This document shows, piece after piece, positions 9,264 through 17,779 of a stretch of 64,000 nucleotides of DNA (positions are counted from its first letter, which is position 1; each line of letters begins with the position of its first letter). This DNA is from Bacteroidota bacterium (GTDB lineage Bacteria; Bacteroidota; Ignavibacteria; UBA10030; SZUA-254), in the NCBI GenBank assembly GCA_036522515.1, contig DATDFQ010000056.1, positions 248,001 through 312,000 of the forward strand. Direction: 5' to 3'. The notes under the pieces were generated by a model, which saw only the letters and a list, made by a program, of their open reading frames with translations, searched no databases and was not told the DNA's origin. The position numbers were made by a program, and so were the translations under genes.

Positions 9264-9445
9264 GTAATCAGAATGAACGCCGGCGCCTGAACGAAGCGGC
9301 TCAAGTTCAACGAGAGTGATTCTAACCGTGAGTGCTGCGGGTCTGTGGCTACCACGGGAGGCGAAGGCGGATGTGAGGGGCACGCGTCCGCCTTGCAGTC
9401 AAAATGTCCCGGTGAGCAATCGCCGGGGCATTTTATTTTTTTTTT
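9264..9445 (+). ncRNA. Candidate structured small RNA, about 180 nt
   Basis: No coding frame. Between the promoter at 9229 and the terminator at 9401 the sequence can form successive stems: AGAAT 9270-9274 with 9319-9323, enclosing TGAAC 9288-9292 with 9305-9309; CCGTG 9326-9330 with CACGG 9353-9357; AAGGCGGA 9364-9371 with TCCGCCTT 9387-9394; then the terminator hairpin. I do not recognise a known class: no SRP, tmRNA, RNase P or common riboswitch core is visible, though the length would suit a 6S-like RNA. It could instead be the far 3' UTR of the regulator operon. Confidence 0.35.
9401..9445 (+). terminator. Rho-independent terminator
   Basis: Stem 9401-9412 pairs with 9423-9434 (AAAATGTCCCGG with CCGGGGCATTTT, one G-T pair), loop of 10, then A and ten T. 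It is oriented rightward, so it does not serve aroB, which converges on it from the right; it ends the candidate RNA or read-through from 8938. Confidence 0.8.
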
Positions 9446-9479
9446 GGTCCGGGCGTGATGCCGTAACTCTGATTGATCT

Positions 9480-10562
9480 TTATCGTGCGGGAACAAGGCT
9501 CTTCAACACCGACCGCACCAGACGGGGCTGGAGCGAGTCGGTGGTGGTCACCTTTCCCAGTCCCGCTGGAAGCACAAACCTTGCTTTCCCTTCCCGCCCG
9601 AAGATGGCCCCGATCAGGGAGTCCATCCGGATGAACCCGAGATCGGGCCGGAATGCGATCCGTTCCAGCAACCGGTTGATTTCTTCCCAGGCCGGTTTGT
9701 CGATGACTCCCGCCGCCCTGGCGATCGCGAGCTCCCACCGGAGCCCGACGACGACCGCCTCGCCGTGGTGCAGCCTGAAATTCGACAATTCCTCGAGGAC
9801 ATGGCCGATCCTGTGTCCGAGGTTCAACACCATCCTCCCCCCTTCGGGACGCGTCTCCCGCTCGTCTTCAGAAATCATCGCGGCCTTCAGCATGTTGCAG
9901 CGCACGACTGTCTCCTCGAGGATCTCCGGATCCAGCCGCACGATCGAATCGAGATGCGCGTCGATGAACGCATAGATCCCGGCGTCGAGAATTGCGTACT
10001 TCAACACCTCCCCCAATCCGCAGATGAGCTCCCGGGGGGTAAGCGTCAACAGGAGATCGATGTCGGAGAAGACAAACTTCGGCTGGTAGAACGTTCCGAC
10101 GGCGTTTTTCGCAAGGGGATGGTTGACGCCCACTTTCCCCCCGAGCGCGCTCTCCACCTGGCCGAGGAGCGTGGTGGGGATCTGCACGAACGGCGTGCCG
10201 CGCCGGTAGTTTGCTGCAACAAATCCGGCCACGTCGCCGACCACCCCTCCGCCGAAGGCCGCGATAGCGGAACCTCGCCGGTGGCCCGCCCCGAGGAGTT
10301 GCGTGGTCATCGTGTTGAAACGGGAGAGCGACTTCTGCCGCTCACCGGCGGGCATGAGGAGGGGGATGAACGGGATTCCGGAACGCCGCAGGATGCCGGA
10401 TAACCGCTTCAGGTGCCGGGAGGCGACGTTTCTGTCGGACACAATCGCGATCCTGGACGAAAGTTTGTGCGAGGAGAATTTCCCGGGAAGATCGGTCAGA
10501 ATCCCCCGCCCGACGTAGATCGGGTAGCTCCGCTCGCCGAGCTCGACCGTGATCGTGCGCAT
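9480..10562 (-). CDS. aroB: 3-dehydroquinate synthase
   Basis: 360 residues, usual family length. Converts DAHP to 3-dehydroquinate, second step of the shikimate pathway, in the cytoplasm with NAD and a divalent metal. Seen: the NAD-binding segment FGGGVVGDVAGFVAANYRRG (residues about 100-120), the PTTLLGQVESALGGKVGVNH block, and metal ligands in LGEVLKYA (Glu) and MVLNLGHRIGH and LHHGEAV (His). It is separated from aroK by 9 bases and belongs to the leftward run ppiD-like, barrel protein, aroK, aroB. Confidence 0.97.
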   Translation of the reverse strand: MRTITVELGERSYPIYVGRGILTDLPGKFSSHKLSSRIAIVSDRNVASRHLKRLSGILRRSGIPFIPLLMPAGERQKSLSRFNTMTTQLLGAGHRRGSAIAAFGGGVVGDVAGFVAANYRRGTPFVQIPTTLLGQVESALGGKVGVNHPLAKNAVGTFYQPKFVFSDIDLLLTLTPRELICGLGEVLKYAILDAGIYAFIDAHLDSIVRLDPEILEETVVRCNMLKAAMISEDERETRPEGGRMVLNLGHRIGHVLEELSNFRLHHGEAVVVGLRWELAIARAAGVIDKPAWEEINRLLERIAFRPDLGFIRMDSLIGAIFGREGKARFVLPAGLGKVTTTDSLQPRLVRSVLKSLVPAR

Positions 10563-10571
10563 GAGCGGCCG

Positions 10572-11123
10572 CTACTCCACAAGCTGGTTGATCGCCCGCA
10601 CGATCTTGTCGACCGTGAGCCCGACCGGCTGGTCGCCCGTCACGATCGTGAGATCGGCCTGCTCATAGTAGGGCGCGCGCTCGGTCATCAGGAACGAGAT
10701 CCTCTCGCGGAGGTCCGATTCGCTCAGGCGCTCTCCCTCCGGCGTCAGGAGGAGGGGCCTGTTGGTCTTATGCCTGACCCGCCGCAGGATTTGATCCACG
10801 CTCGCCATGAGATAGACGAGTACGCCGGAAGACTTCACGATCTGGAGGTTCGCCGTGTTTGCGATGGTTCCGCCGCCGAGGGAAACAATGCAGCCCTCCA
10901 ATCTGCTCGACTCCCGGAGGAGCCTCTGCTCGGTTTCGCGAAAGTATGTTTCACCGTGGTCCGTGAAAATATCCGACACTTTCTTCCCGGTGACCTGTTC
11001 GATTTCCGCGTCGATATCGCGGGAGGTGTACCCGAGCGTGTTGGCGAGGATGGGCGCGATGGTGCTTTTACCGCTCCCCATAAAGCCCGTCAGGTAGATG
11101 AGGTTCTTCCTGCGCCTGGTCAT
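10572..11123 (-). CDS. aroK: Shikimate kinase
   Basis: 183 residues. Phosphorylates the 3-hydroxyl of shikimate with ATP. The Walker A motif GFMGSGKST is at residues 14-22, the Asp in RDIDAEIE binds shikimate, and IVSLGGGT (about residue 81) and the lid Arg in KTNRPLL follow the family pattern. It directly precedes aroB and follows the barrel protein by 3 bases, so the shikimate pair is co-transcribed. Confidence 0.96.
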   Translation of the reverse strand: MTRRRKNLIYLTGFMGSGKSTIAPILANTLGYTSRDIDAEIEQVTGKKVSDIFTDHGETYFRETEQRLLRESSRLEGCIVSLGGGTIANTANLQIVKSSGVLVYLMASVDQILRRVRHKTNRPLLLTPEGERLSESDLRERISFLMTERAPYYEQADLTIVTGDQPVGLTVDKIVRAINQLVE

Positions 11124-11126
11124 GCC

Positions 11127-11831
11127 TCAGAAATGAACGACAATCCCGAGGGTCACCGTCATGCCGTCGATGCTGACCCGGGATTGAAGGGGCGCCTGGT
11201 CGAGGAGGATGGTCCTGCCGAGATAGGTGGTGGTGAGGGTTTCGAACCGGTTGACCGTTTCGAACTGAACGTCCCGGAATTTCAGGTCGCTCCGGAGAGA
11301 GACCGCCGGCCTCAGCCAGTACTCGATTCCGCTGAGCACATGAATGCCGTAGCCGGTGTTTCGTTCGACCGTGGGCGCTTCGGCTCCGCCCAGGCGGTAA
11401 CTCCGGGTCCCGAGATAAATTCCGCCGCCGCCCCCCATGTAAATTTGAAGCTTCGAGTCTCCGAGGGGAATCAGAAAGTACCCGGAGAGCTCTATCGGGA
11501 TTGCGGTGAAGCCGTCCTGGGCGGGGATCGACGTCGTGGAGGTGACGGGGATGGAGACGGTTCCGTTCTTGGAGATGTACTCTGCGCTGAGCCCGACCTG
11601 CACGCGGAACTGGTCGAAATTCCGGCGCAGATCGATGCCGGCGCTGAAGATGTCGTCGAGGGGAAGGAACTGGCTCCGGATGATCTGATCGGGATCCTCG
11701 GGGTGATGGAACAGCTTTGAGGAGGAAATGAAGGTCCCGAACAGAGCGATGCTATAGGGTTGTTCCTGCGTGAACGCGGCCGCCGGGGTGAGAAGAAGGG
11801 CACAGAGGGCGGCGATCCCGGGGTGGCGCAC
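11127..11831 (-). CDS. Outer-membrane beta-barrel protein (OmpA/porin-like fold)
   Basis: 234 residues. A signal peptide (MRHPGIAALCALLLTPAAAF) is followed by alternating amphipathic strands such as FRVQVGLSAEYI, FTAIPIELSGYFLIP and SLRSDLKFRDVQFE. It ends in Phe (TLGIVVHF), as outer-membrane barrels do for BAM recognition. About eight strands fit this length. No enzyme signature is seen. It lies between a PpiD-like foldase and aroK in the same direction; a folding chaperone next to a barrel protein is sensible, while the link to aroK is probably only transcriptional. Confidence 0.75.
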   Translation of the reverse strand: MRHPGIAALCALLLTPAAAFTQEQPYSIALFGTFISSSKLFHHPEDPDQIIRSQFLPLDDIFSAGIDLRRNFDQFRVQVGLSAEYISKNGTVSIPVTSTTSIPAQDGFTAIPIELSGYFLIPLGDSKLQIYMGGGGGIYLGTRSYRLGGAEAPTVERNTGYGIHVLSGIEYWLRPAVSLRSDLKFRDVQFETVNRFETLTTTYLGRTILLDQAPLQSRVSIDGMTVTLGIVVHF

Positions 11832-11865
11832 AGGAAATCTCCTTCATCCGGATTTTGGGAAGGTC

Positions 11866-13971
11866 CTACTTGTAAAACTGGTCGCGGTTGTCGACGATAT
11901 CCGCGCTTTTCTTCAACTGGTCCGACCAGTCGGTCAGGAACCGGGTTCTCTTGTCCGTCATCAGTTGGCTGCGGATCGCATCCTTCTGGCTCTTGTAGAG
12001 CGTGGAATCGAACGGGGTCTTGTTCACGATCCTCGCCAGATACACGCCCCGCTGCCCTTCGATCGGTTTTGAAATCTCACCGGGCTTCAGCTCGGAGATC
12101 CCGCCGATGAAACCAAGGTCGCGGCCGAGACCCGGAATAAAGCTCCCCATCGCGAAGGGGGGGAGGTGCTGCACGCTGAGACCGGGCTTTTTTTGCGCAA
12201 TCTTCTGCAGGCTGTCCGCGCCGGAGGCCGACTGGCGCAACTCAAGCGCCATCGCCTTCAGTTTCTCCATCTTCTTCTCGTGACGGAGCTGGGTCTCGAT
12301 CGAAGTTTTCAGTTCGTCGAACGGGCGGATTCCGGCTTCTTTGACTTCCGAGATCATGAACACGGCGGTCCCGGTCTGGACGCTGAGAGGATCGCTGATC
12401 GCGCCGGCCTTTCCGCTGAACGCAAACTTGTTGACCGCGGAATTCATACCGACGCCCGGAATGATTCCGTTCTTGACGAAGGGAGGAGTCTCGTTGATGG
12501 AATACTTGTTCTTCTCCGCCTCCTTCGTGAAATCACCCTGCTGCGAGAAATAGGAGAGTTCCTGCGCGTGCTGCTGGAGGTCGCTCTTTGTCTTGGAGCT
12601 GACCGCGATCGCCATATGGAGGTCCGCGATCTTCACCTCCCGGTTATCCCTCGCGACCACCTGGATGATGTGGTATCCGAACTGCGTGCGGACGGGCCCG
12701 ATGATCTGTCCCGTGCGCGCCTTGAATGCCGCCTCGTCGAACTGTTTCACCATGCGGCCCTTGCCGAACCATCCGAGATCTCCCCCGCGGGCTCCCGAGC
12801 CGGCGTCCTTGGAATATTTCTTGGCGAGGGCGGAGAAATCCTCCCCGCGCTTCGCTCTCGCGTACAAATCCTTCGCGGTCTTCAGGGCCGCCACGCTGTC
12901 GTTGTTCTCGATGTTGACCAGGATGTGACGCGCGTTGATATAGTCGTCCTTCCCCGCGCGGATGTCGAGCACTTTGATGAGATGGTATCCGTCGCCCTCA
13001 AGTGTGGGGCCGATCAGGTCTCCAGCCTTCGCGCCGAAGACCGCCGTGTTTCTCGGTTCGGAAAGTTCGCCGCGCTTGAAGTACGTCTCGGAGATCGGTG
13101 TTTCCGAGTAGGTCTTTGCGAGGTCCAAAAAGTCCGCCCCGGAATTCGTCCGTTTGACGATGTCCTTCATTTCCGCCAGCACGCCGTCGGAATCGGCGCG
13201 CGACGCCTGCTCGAAGAACAGGACGTACTTGAGCCGTCTCGAGGCATCGACTTTGTATTCGCCCGTATGATCGTTGTAGTACCGCCGGAGCTCGTCGTCG
13301 GAAACCTTGACTTCGTCGTCCTTCACGAGGACCGCCGGGTCGAAGAGGATGTAATCGGCTTCGCACCTGATGTTCTGGTCCGTGAACCGCTGGAGTATCT
13401 CGTCGTCGGTGACCCGCACGCTCGCGAGAACCGTGCTCTGCAGCTTTTCCCGCAATCTCTGTTTCCGGAGAAAGTCTTCGACGGTCAGCAACTGCTTCTT
13501 GTTGCGGGGATCGAGGAGGGCGGACTCGTAGCGCTGCCGGTCGAAGGTGCCCGTGGAATCGACGAATTGCGACCGGAGGAAGTCGGGAGGATTATCGCCC
13601 CGGACCCAGTCGATCAGTTCCTGGTCGGTGACGCTGATATTAAATTGTTTTGCCTGTTCGTCAAAAAGACGCTGCTCGACGAGCTGGTTCCAGACCTGGT
13701 CCCGGATGTTTCTCAACTGGTTTTCATCCGGCTCGGTGCCTGTCTGGGTCTTCTGATTATCCGACATCTGTCGGACGATTTCGGAGAAATCCTTGTAGGA
13801 AACCGGATCACCGTCGATTTTTCCGACTTCGAGGCCGGCCTGGGTTTGCTGGTTATGCCTGCGGCCTGTGATATCCATTCCCCAGTCCAAAACGATGTAG
13901 ACGACGAAGAGTCCCGCAAAGACGGAGAAAAAGGTCGTCAGTCTTTCTCGTATGCTGGTCATTAACGGCAT
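11866..13971 (-). CDS. Membrane-anchored peptidyl-prolyl isomerase, PpiD/SurA type
   Basis: 701 residues from the ATG at 13971, which sits about 10 bases after an AAGGA and downstream of the promoter at 14015-14043; a longer frame to 14082 would start upstream of that promoter. One membrane segment (residues 13-30) is followed by a SurA-N-like helical region with a conserved LRNIRDQVWNQLVEQRLFDE, then a parvulin domain at about 340-440 (NARHILVNI, GGDLGWFGKGRMVKQFDEAA, FGYHIIQV) and a weaker second rotamase-like region near the C-terminus. It should assist folding of exported and outer-membrane proteins at the inner membrane surface. Confidence 0.9.
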   Translation of the reverse strand: MPLMTSIRERLTTFFSVFAGLFVVYIVLDWGMDITGRRHNQQTQAGLEVGKIDGDPVSYKDFSEIVRQMSDNQKTQTGTEPDENQLRNIRDQVWNQLVEQRLFDEQAKQFNISVTDQELIDWVRGDNPPDFLRSQFVDSTGTFDRQRYESALLDPRNKKQLLTVEDFLRKQRLREKLQSTVLASVRVTDDEILQRFTDQNIRCEADYILFDPAVLVKDDEVKVSDDELRRYYNDHTGEYKVDASRRLKYVLFFEQASRADSDGVLAEMKDIVKRTNSGADFLDLAKTYSETPISETYFKRGELSEPRNTAVFGAKAGDLIGPTLEGDGYHLIKVLDIRAGKDDYINARHILVNIENNDSVAALKTAKDLYARAKRGEDFSALAKKYSKDAGSGARGGDLGWFGKGRMVKQFDEAAFKARTGQIIGPVRTQFGYHIIQVVARDNREVKIADLHMAIAVSSKTKSDLQQHAQELSYFSQQGDFTKEAEKNKYSINETPPFVKNGIIPGVGMNSAVNKFAFSGKAGAISDPLSVQTGTAVFMISEVKEAGIRPFDELKTSIETQLRHEKKMEKLKAMALELRQSASGADSLQKIAQKKPGLSVQHLPPFAMGSFIPGLGRDLGFIGGISELKPGEISKPIEGQRGVYLARIVNKTPFDSTLYKSQKDAIRSQLMTDKRTRFLTDWSDQLKKSADIVDNRDQFYK

Positions 13972-14014
13972 GAAAAGGGAGTCCTTACGTGAACGATGGT
14001 CGATTCTAGCACAA

Positions 14015-14043
14015 AATATACGAGAAAAATGGCTTAGAAGCAA
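14015..14043 (-). promoter_or_regulatory. Promoter of the PpiD-like gene
   Basis: TTGCTT, 17 bases, TATATT on the minus strand, start near 14008, leader about 37 nt. The -35 box begins inside the T-run of the terminator at 14042-14070, so the end of one gene and the promoter of the next are interlocked. Confidence 0.6.
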
Positions 14044-14070
14044 AAAAACCCCATCCATCTCTGGACGGGG
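14042..14070 (-). terminator. Rho-independent terminator of the 14102 gene
   Basis: Read leftward: CCCCGTCC, loop AGAGAT, GGATGGGG, then seven T. It lies 31 bases after the stop of the small exported Cys protein. Confidence 0.85.
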
Positions 14071-14101
14071 TCCTCTCGCCAAGCCTCAAAAAGCGGGTTC
14101 T

Positions 14102-14533
14102 TCAGTTCCCCGCCGCAGGTTTCGCTTCCTCCACCTTTGAAATCATGATCCCCCGGACGCCCGCTTTGGTCCTGACAATTCCTGTCGCTTCGACCTGATG
14201 GGCGACATGCTCCAGAAGGACCGCGTTGGGTCCCGTGCTATGATCATCCGGGAGGACTGACACATAGAGCTTCCCGTCCTTCGTGAGAATGCCGAGCGGA
14301 GTTCCGGCCTTCGCGCACGCCTCGGCGCACGACTTGTGGCCATCCCCCATCCCAGAGTCGCCATGCCTGAGATAACAGGACACGTCCACAACCTCACCCT
14401 TGACGGTGGTTTCCTTCTCCTTCGAGGCCATCTTCGCATCGCTTTTTGCCGCCTTCGGAGTCCCCTGCGCGTAAATCAGGCCGACTGCACAGGCGAGAAC
14501 CAGAACGAGTAGGATTAATGCAGTTCGTCTCAT
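14102..14533 (-). CDS. Small exported protein with conserved cysteines
   Basis: 143 residues. Residues 1-22 are a signal peptide ending in IYAQ. The mature part has a beta-rich domain with VVDVSCYLRHG, GHKSCAEACAKAGTPLGIL and LEHVAHQVEATG. The cysteines and histidine suggest a disulfide or metal site. I know this arrangement from uncharacterised exported proteins of Bacteroidota and Acidobacteria but know no assigned function. An AAGGAG lies 7 bases before the ATG. It is a single-gene unit, with its own terminator downstream. Confidence 0.75.
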   Translation of the reverse strand: MRRTALILLVLVLACAVGLIYAQGTPKAAKSDAKMASKEKETTVKGEVVDVSCYLRHGDSGMGDGHKSCAEACAKAGTPLGILTKDGKLYVSVLPDDHSTGPNAVLLEHVAHQVEATGIVRTKAGVRGIMISKVEEAKPAAGN

Positions 14534-14705
14534 GAAACGCTCCTTGAAATAGTGGTGGATTCGAGTGAGTTGCGGGATATCAATGTGTGTTCCGGAATTC
14601 CAGGTTTCTCAAGAATAGGAACGAATCCCCCTCCGGGGAAGTTCCGCACGCAATTGATACAGTGCGACTGCCCGGAAGTATCTCAGTCTGGCCATACTTC
14701 AACCC

Positions 14706-14791
14706 ATCTCGTCATGCTGACACGTTGTTGGTCAGCATCTTTAAACGCTTTTAGAAAGATCCCGACCTAAAGCATGTCGGGATGACGAGAT
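14706..14791. repeat. Multi-arm palindromic element
   Basis: A perfect outer stem ATCTCGTCAT (14706-14715) with ATGACGAGAT (14782-14791) encloses three further palindromes: GCTGAC/GTCAGC (14716-14721, 14731-14736), ATCTTT/AAAGAT (14737-14742, 14755-14760) and CCCGAC/GTCGGG (14761-14766, 14776-14781). The remainder of the gap 14534-14821 shows nothing else recognisable. Confidence 0.65.
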
Positions 14792-14821
14792 AAGGTGAAG
14801 GGGAAACCCTACTGGATATCC

Positions 14822-16180
14822 TTATTTTTTGACATAGATATAGAGTTCCTGACCGGGTTTGACGCCGATCGACTTGAGCAGGTTCCATTTCAGGATCTGT
14901 TCAACCGTGACCCCATACTGCTTCGCAATCGTGGTCATCGTCTCGCTTTTTTTGACCGTGTGAACCGTCAGATCACCCTCCTCGTCGGTTGCCGTCCCGG
15001 AGGATGAAGTTTTCGGCTGCGCGGCGGGTGCTGTCTCGGTTTTCTGGCCGGCGGGGCTCGGAGACCGGCCCGTTGTGCGTGTTCGCTTCGGCGCCGCGGA
15101 GGAGTCCTGCTTCTGCGACTCGGCGGTCTTCTGGTTCTTCACACCGGGGGCGGGCACGTTCTGGCTGGTCTCAGCCGCTTTCCGGGAGGCCGGAACAGGG
15201 ATGGGGGGTTTTTCATCCTCCGTAATTTGCGGAGGAGCGCTCACCGCCGGTTCCTTCTTCGCGGCGACACTTGGATGCGGTTTTGCGGGGAACGCCGCTT
15301 CCTCCACCGGCTTCAGTAATTGCTGCGCCGTCCACTTGCTGACCACGAATAACTGGGGGGTGTTCGAGACCTGGACGTAGTACCTGGACGAGTCGGGAGG
15401 CGCCGGGAAGAGACTGATCGTGACGTCCTCGGCCGCATGAATTCCGAGCGCGGCCGGATGCGTCTGCATTTTCATCAGAGAGTCGACAAAGTCGTCGGCG
15501 TGTAGGTTCGCGAGCTGGTTGAGCGTGGAACTCATGCCGGCCGCGTCGAGAGTCTTCTCGGCCGATCTCCATCCCGAGCTATCGCGCTGAAACCTGGTTT
15601 CCTTGTTCGCCACCGTATAGGTCAGCTGTTTGACCGATTCGGAGGGAATGGAGACGATCGATTTGTCGCGCCATTCTTTCACTTCCTTGTTGATCGTCCA
15701 GGTGTCGAGTCCCTCTCCGAGGTAGACGTCCTTCGAGGAAGGGAGGCGGAAGTAAACCTCCGAGAAGGAAGGCCCCATCTTGCCCACGACCAGCGCGACC
15801 GGCTTCCCCGAGCGGTCGGTCACAGAGATTCTTGTCCCCGTACTGTCGACCTGGAAGATGTTCTGTTTCTCCGGATTGGAGGAGATCAGGCTCCCCACCC
15901 TGAACTTGGAGAGCCCGCTCAGGAGCTGTTTGATCGAGGTCGCGTCCGCGGCATACCGGAGGGGCGAGGTGATCATCCATTTCCCGCCCACATTCTCGAT
16001 CGTCACGGACTTCCCTTTCTGTTCGATCTCGATCTTGACGACGGAGGCGGAGTCGACCTTCACGTTGAGGTCCGAAGGCTCATAACTCGATTCGTGTTCC
16101 TTCTGCGAAGGCAGGAGAAAGTAGGTAACGGCTCCCAGCACGAGCAGGAGGGAGATCAGGATGATCGTTGACTTGTTCAT
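14822..16180 (-). CDS. DUF4340 protein with C-terminal LysM domain
   Basis: 452 residues. One N-terminal membrane segment (MNKSTIILISLLLVLGAVTYF), then repeated DUF4340 units (VVKIEIEQKGKSVTIENVGG, IVSIPSESVKQLTYTV), a long Pro/Ala/Lys/Thr-rich linker (about 300-400) and a LysM peptidoglycan-binding domain in the last 46 residues (TVKKSETMTTIAKQYGVTVE). DUF4340 proteins regularly follow GldG-like genes, as here 3 bases downstream. The LysM fusion suggests that this partner of the ABC system reaches the cell wall. Confidence 0.85.
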   Translation of the reverse strand: MNKSTIILISLLLVLGAVTYFLLPSQKEHESSYEPSDLNVKVDSASVVKIEIEQKGKSVTIENVGGKWMITSPLRYAADATSIKQLLSGLSKFRVGSLISSNPEKQNIFQVDSTGTRISVTDRSGKPVALVVGKMGPSFSEVYFRLPSSKDVYLGEGLDTWTINKEVKEWRDKSIVSIPSESVKQLTYTVANKETRFQRDSSGWRSAEKTLDAAGMSSTLNQLANLHADDFVDSLMKMQTHPAALGIHAAEDVTISLFPAPPDSSRYYVQVSNTPQLFVVSKWTAQQLLKPVEEAAFPAKPHPSVAAKKEPAVSAPPQITEDEKPPIPVPASRKAAETSQNVPAPGVKNQKTAESQKQDSSAAPKRTRTTGRSPSPAGQKTETAPAAQPKTSSSGTATDEEGDLTVHTVKKSETMTTIAKQYGVTVEQILKWNLLKSIGVKPGQELYIYVKK

Positions 16181-16183
16181 GCG

Positions 16184-17779
16184 TTACAGTCCTCTCGATT
16201 CGAGTCGTTTTCGCTTCGATATCCGCATTCGCCATCTCACGACGCCGACAAGGATCACGAGAAGGGGAGGTACGCCGAGGTTGATTCCCTTCAGCAGGGT
16301 TTTGGTTCCTTCGCCGGTCTCGTCGAGCGGCTTGCTGCTGTTGTCGCGGGCGCGAATCGAGGCAAGCCCGATGTCGTCCGCCAGCCAGTCGATGAGATTG
16401 CTCGCAAAGATAAAGTTGTCCTTGTTCCCCCCGGAGAGCTGATCCTGAAGAAAATCGCCGTCTCCGACGACCGCTATTTTCGACGCCCTGCCCGCGACGA
16501 ACCTCCCGGTCGTGTCGATCTGATTCCGCACCGTGCTATCGATGAGGACCGGCTTGCCGGAGAATGCGCTCATGAAGGATCCCTCGACGGTCACGGCCAG
16601 AGGGATTCCCGCCTCCTTGAACATGTCCGGCGTCATCTGGACAGTCGGGTTGATGACAAACACGTTCTCGGCCCTGCCGCTGTGGCCCGAGGATTTCAGG
16701 AGAACGCGGGGGGTCAGGCTCTTCGGGCGGGCAAGGCTCGTGTCGATCGAACTGGCGAAGTAGAGCGTGACCGACCGCAGGTCCTTGACGACGGGGCTGG
16801 TGCGGTCGAACTCGCTCGCATTGGGGAGGTAGTAAAACGGCACCTGGTTCTGCATGACCATGAACCCCGCCTGCTGGCTCACGGTCACGTACGCGCAGTT
16901 GACATCCCGGACGAGGTCGGTGTTGACGCGCACCCCGTACGATTCAAGCATGTCGTCGATGTCGAGGTTCAGCGGACGCGCCTGCTGCGCCTGCAGCGTG
17001 GCGTTCACCTTGTTGAGGAGGAACGCGATCTTTCCCCCCCGCATGAGATACTGGTCGATGAGGAATTTCTCCCAGCTCTTGAACGGCTTGTCCGGTGCGA
17101 CGACGGCGAGCACCGAAAGGTCGGCGGGGATCGCCTTGCCGCCGGAGAGATCGACGTTCGTCACCGAATACTGTTTCGAGAGCATCTCCTGAAGACGGCT
17201 CATCTGTTGCAGGGAGGGCTCGCCGTGGCCGGAGAGGAATCCGACCTTCTTCAGTTCCTTCGAGGTGAGCTTCTTCATCGCGGAACTGATCTCGTATTCC
17301 AGGTTGGAGGTCGATTGGACGACCGGCAGGTGCTCCTGCTTGTCCCCGAAAAGGAACACGAGCCCCATGTACGCCTCCTGGACCTGCAGCCGGTCCTCCT
17401 TAAGGACCTGGATCTGTACCGGCGGGACGCCGTAGCGCTGGGCTTCCTGCTTCAGCTCCTCTTTCTTGCTGGGGTCGATGAACTCATATTGAAAATTCCC
17501 CCCCGCGTAGGCCCGGTATTCGTCGAGCTGGTCGTTGAGGTAGCGCTTGTTGTTCTGGTATTCCGGAGGGAGGTCCGAGCTGAAATAGACTTTCACGAGA
17601 AACTTGTCGTCGAGCGATTTGGCGAGGTTTCTGCTGGCGTCCGAGAGCGTGTAAATCTTGTCCTGGGTCAGGTCGATCCGCTTGAACAAACGGAGCCCGG
17701 CGACGTTGAGGACCACGATCACCCCGAGGGCGAGCAGGAGACGGAGGATCGCCTCGCGGCGGTTCACAGGCGATTTCAT
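16184..17779 (-). CDS. GldG-like ABC-system auxiliary protein
   Basis: 531 residues from the ATG that overlaps the permease stop (ATGA). A membrane helix (about residues 10-30) is followed by a large extracytoplasmic domain with the family block LTQDKIYTLSDASRNL, VKVYFSSDLPPEY and KKVGFLSGHGEPSLQQ, and a C-terminal membrane helix (LLVILVGVVRW). This is the PF09822 family found with Gld-type ABC permeases. In gliding Bacteroidetes GldA-GldF-GldG are needed for motility, but homologues are also common in non-gliding members, so motility is not implied. Confidence 0.88.
   Translation of the reverse strand: MKSPVNRREAILRLLLALGVIVVLNVAGLRLFKRIDLTQDKIYTLSDASRNLAKSLDDKFLVKVYFSSDLPPEYQNNKRYLNDQLDEYRAYAGGNFQYEFIDPSKKEELKQEAQRYGVPPVQIQVLKEDRLQVQEAYMGLVFLFGDKQEHLPVVQSTSNLEYEISSAMKKLTSKELKKVGFLSGHGEPSLQQMSRLQEMLSKQYSVTNVDLSGGKAIPADLSVLAVVAPDKPFKSWEKFLIDQYLMRGGKIAFLLNKVNATLQAQQARPLNLDIDDMLESYGVRVNTDLVRDVNCAYVTVSQQAGFMVMQNQVPFYYLPNASEFDRTSPVVKDLRSVTLYFASSIDTSLARPKSLTPRVLLKSSGHSGRAENVFVINPTVQMTPDMFKEAGIPLAVTVEGSFMSAFSGKPVLIDSTVRNQIDTTGRFVAGRASKIAVVGDGDFLQDQLSGGNKDNFIFASNLIDWLADDIGLASIRARDNSSKPLDETGEGTKTLLKGINLGVPPLLVILVGVVRWRMRISKRKRLESRGL

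Noticed and set aside
9264-9400. Known riboswitch (cobalamin, TPP, FMN, SAM) or SRP/tmRNA gene
   Set aside because: None of the diagnostic core sequences is present and no gene follows in the rightward direction.
10413-11720. 435-codon rightward frame across aroK and the barrel gene
   Set aside because: Runs antisense through two well-supported genes and shows no family signature.
12166-13965. 599-codon rightward frame opposite the PpiD-like gene
   Set aside because: High-GC antisense artefact; the leftward frame has clear parvulin motifs and a proper promoter.
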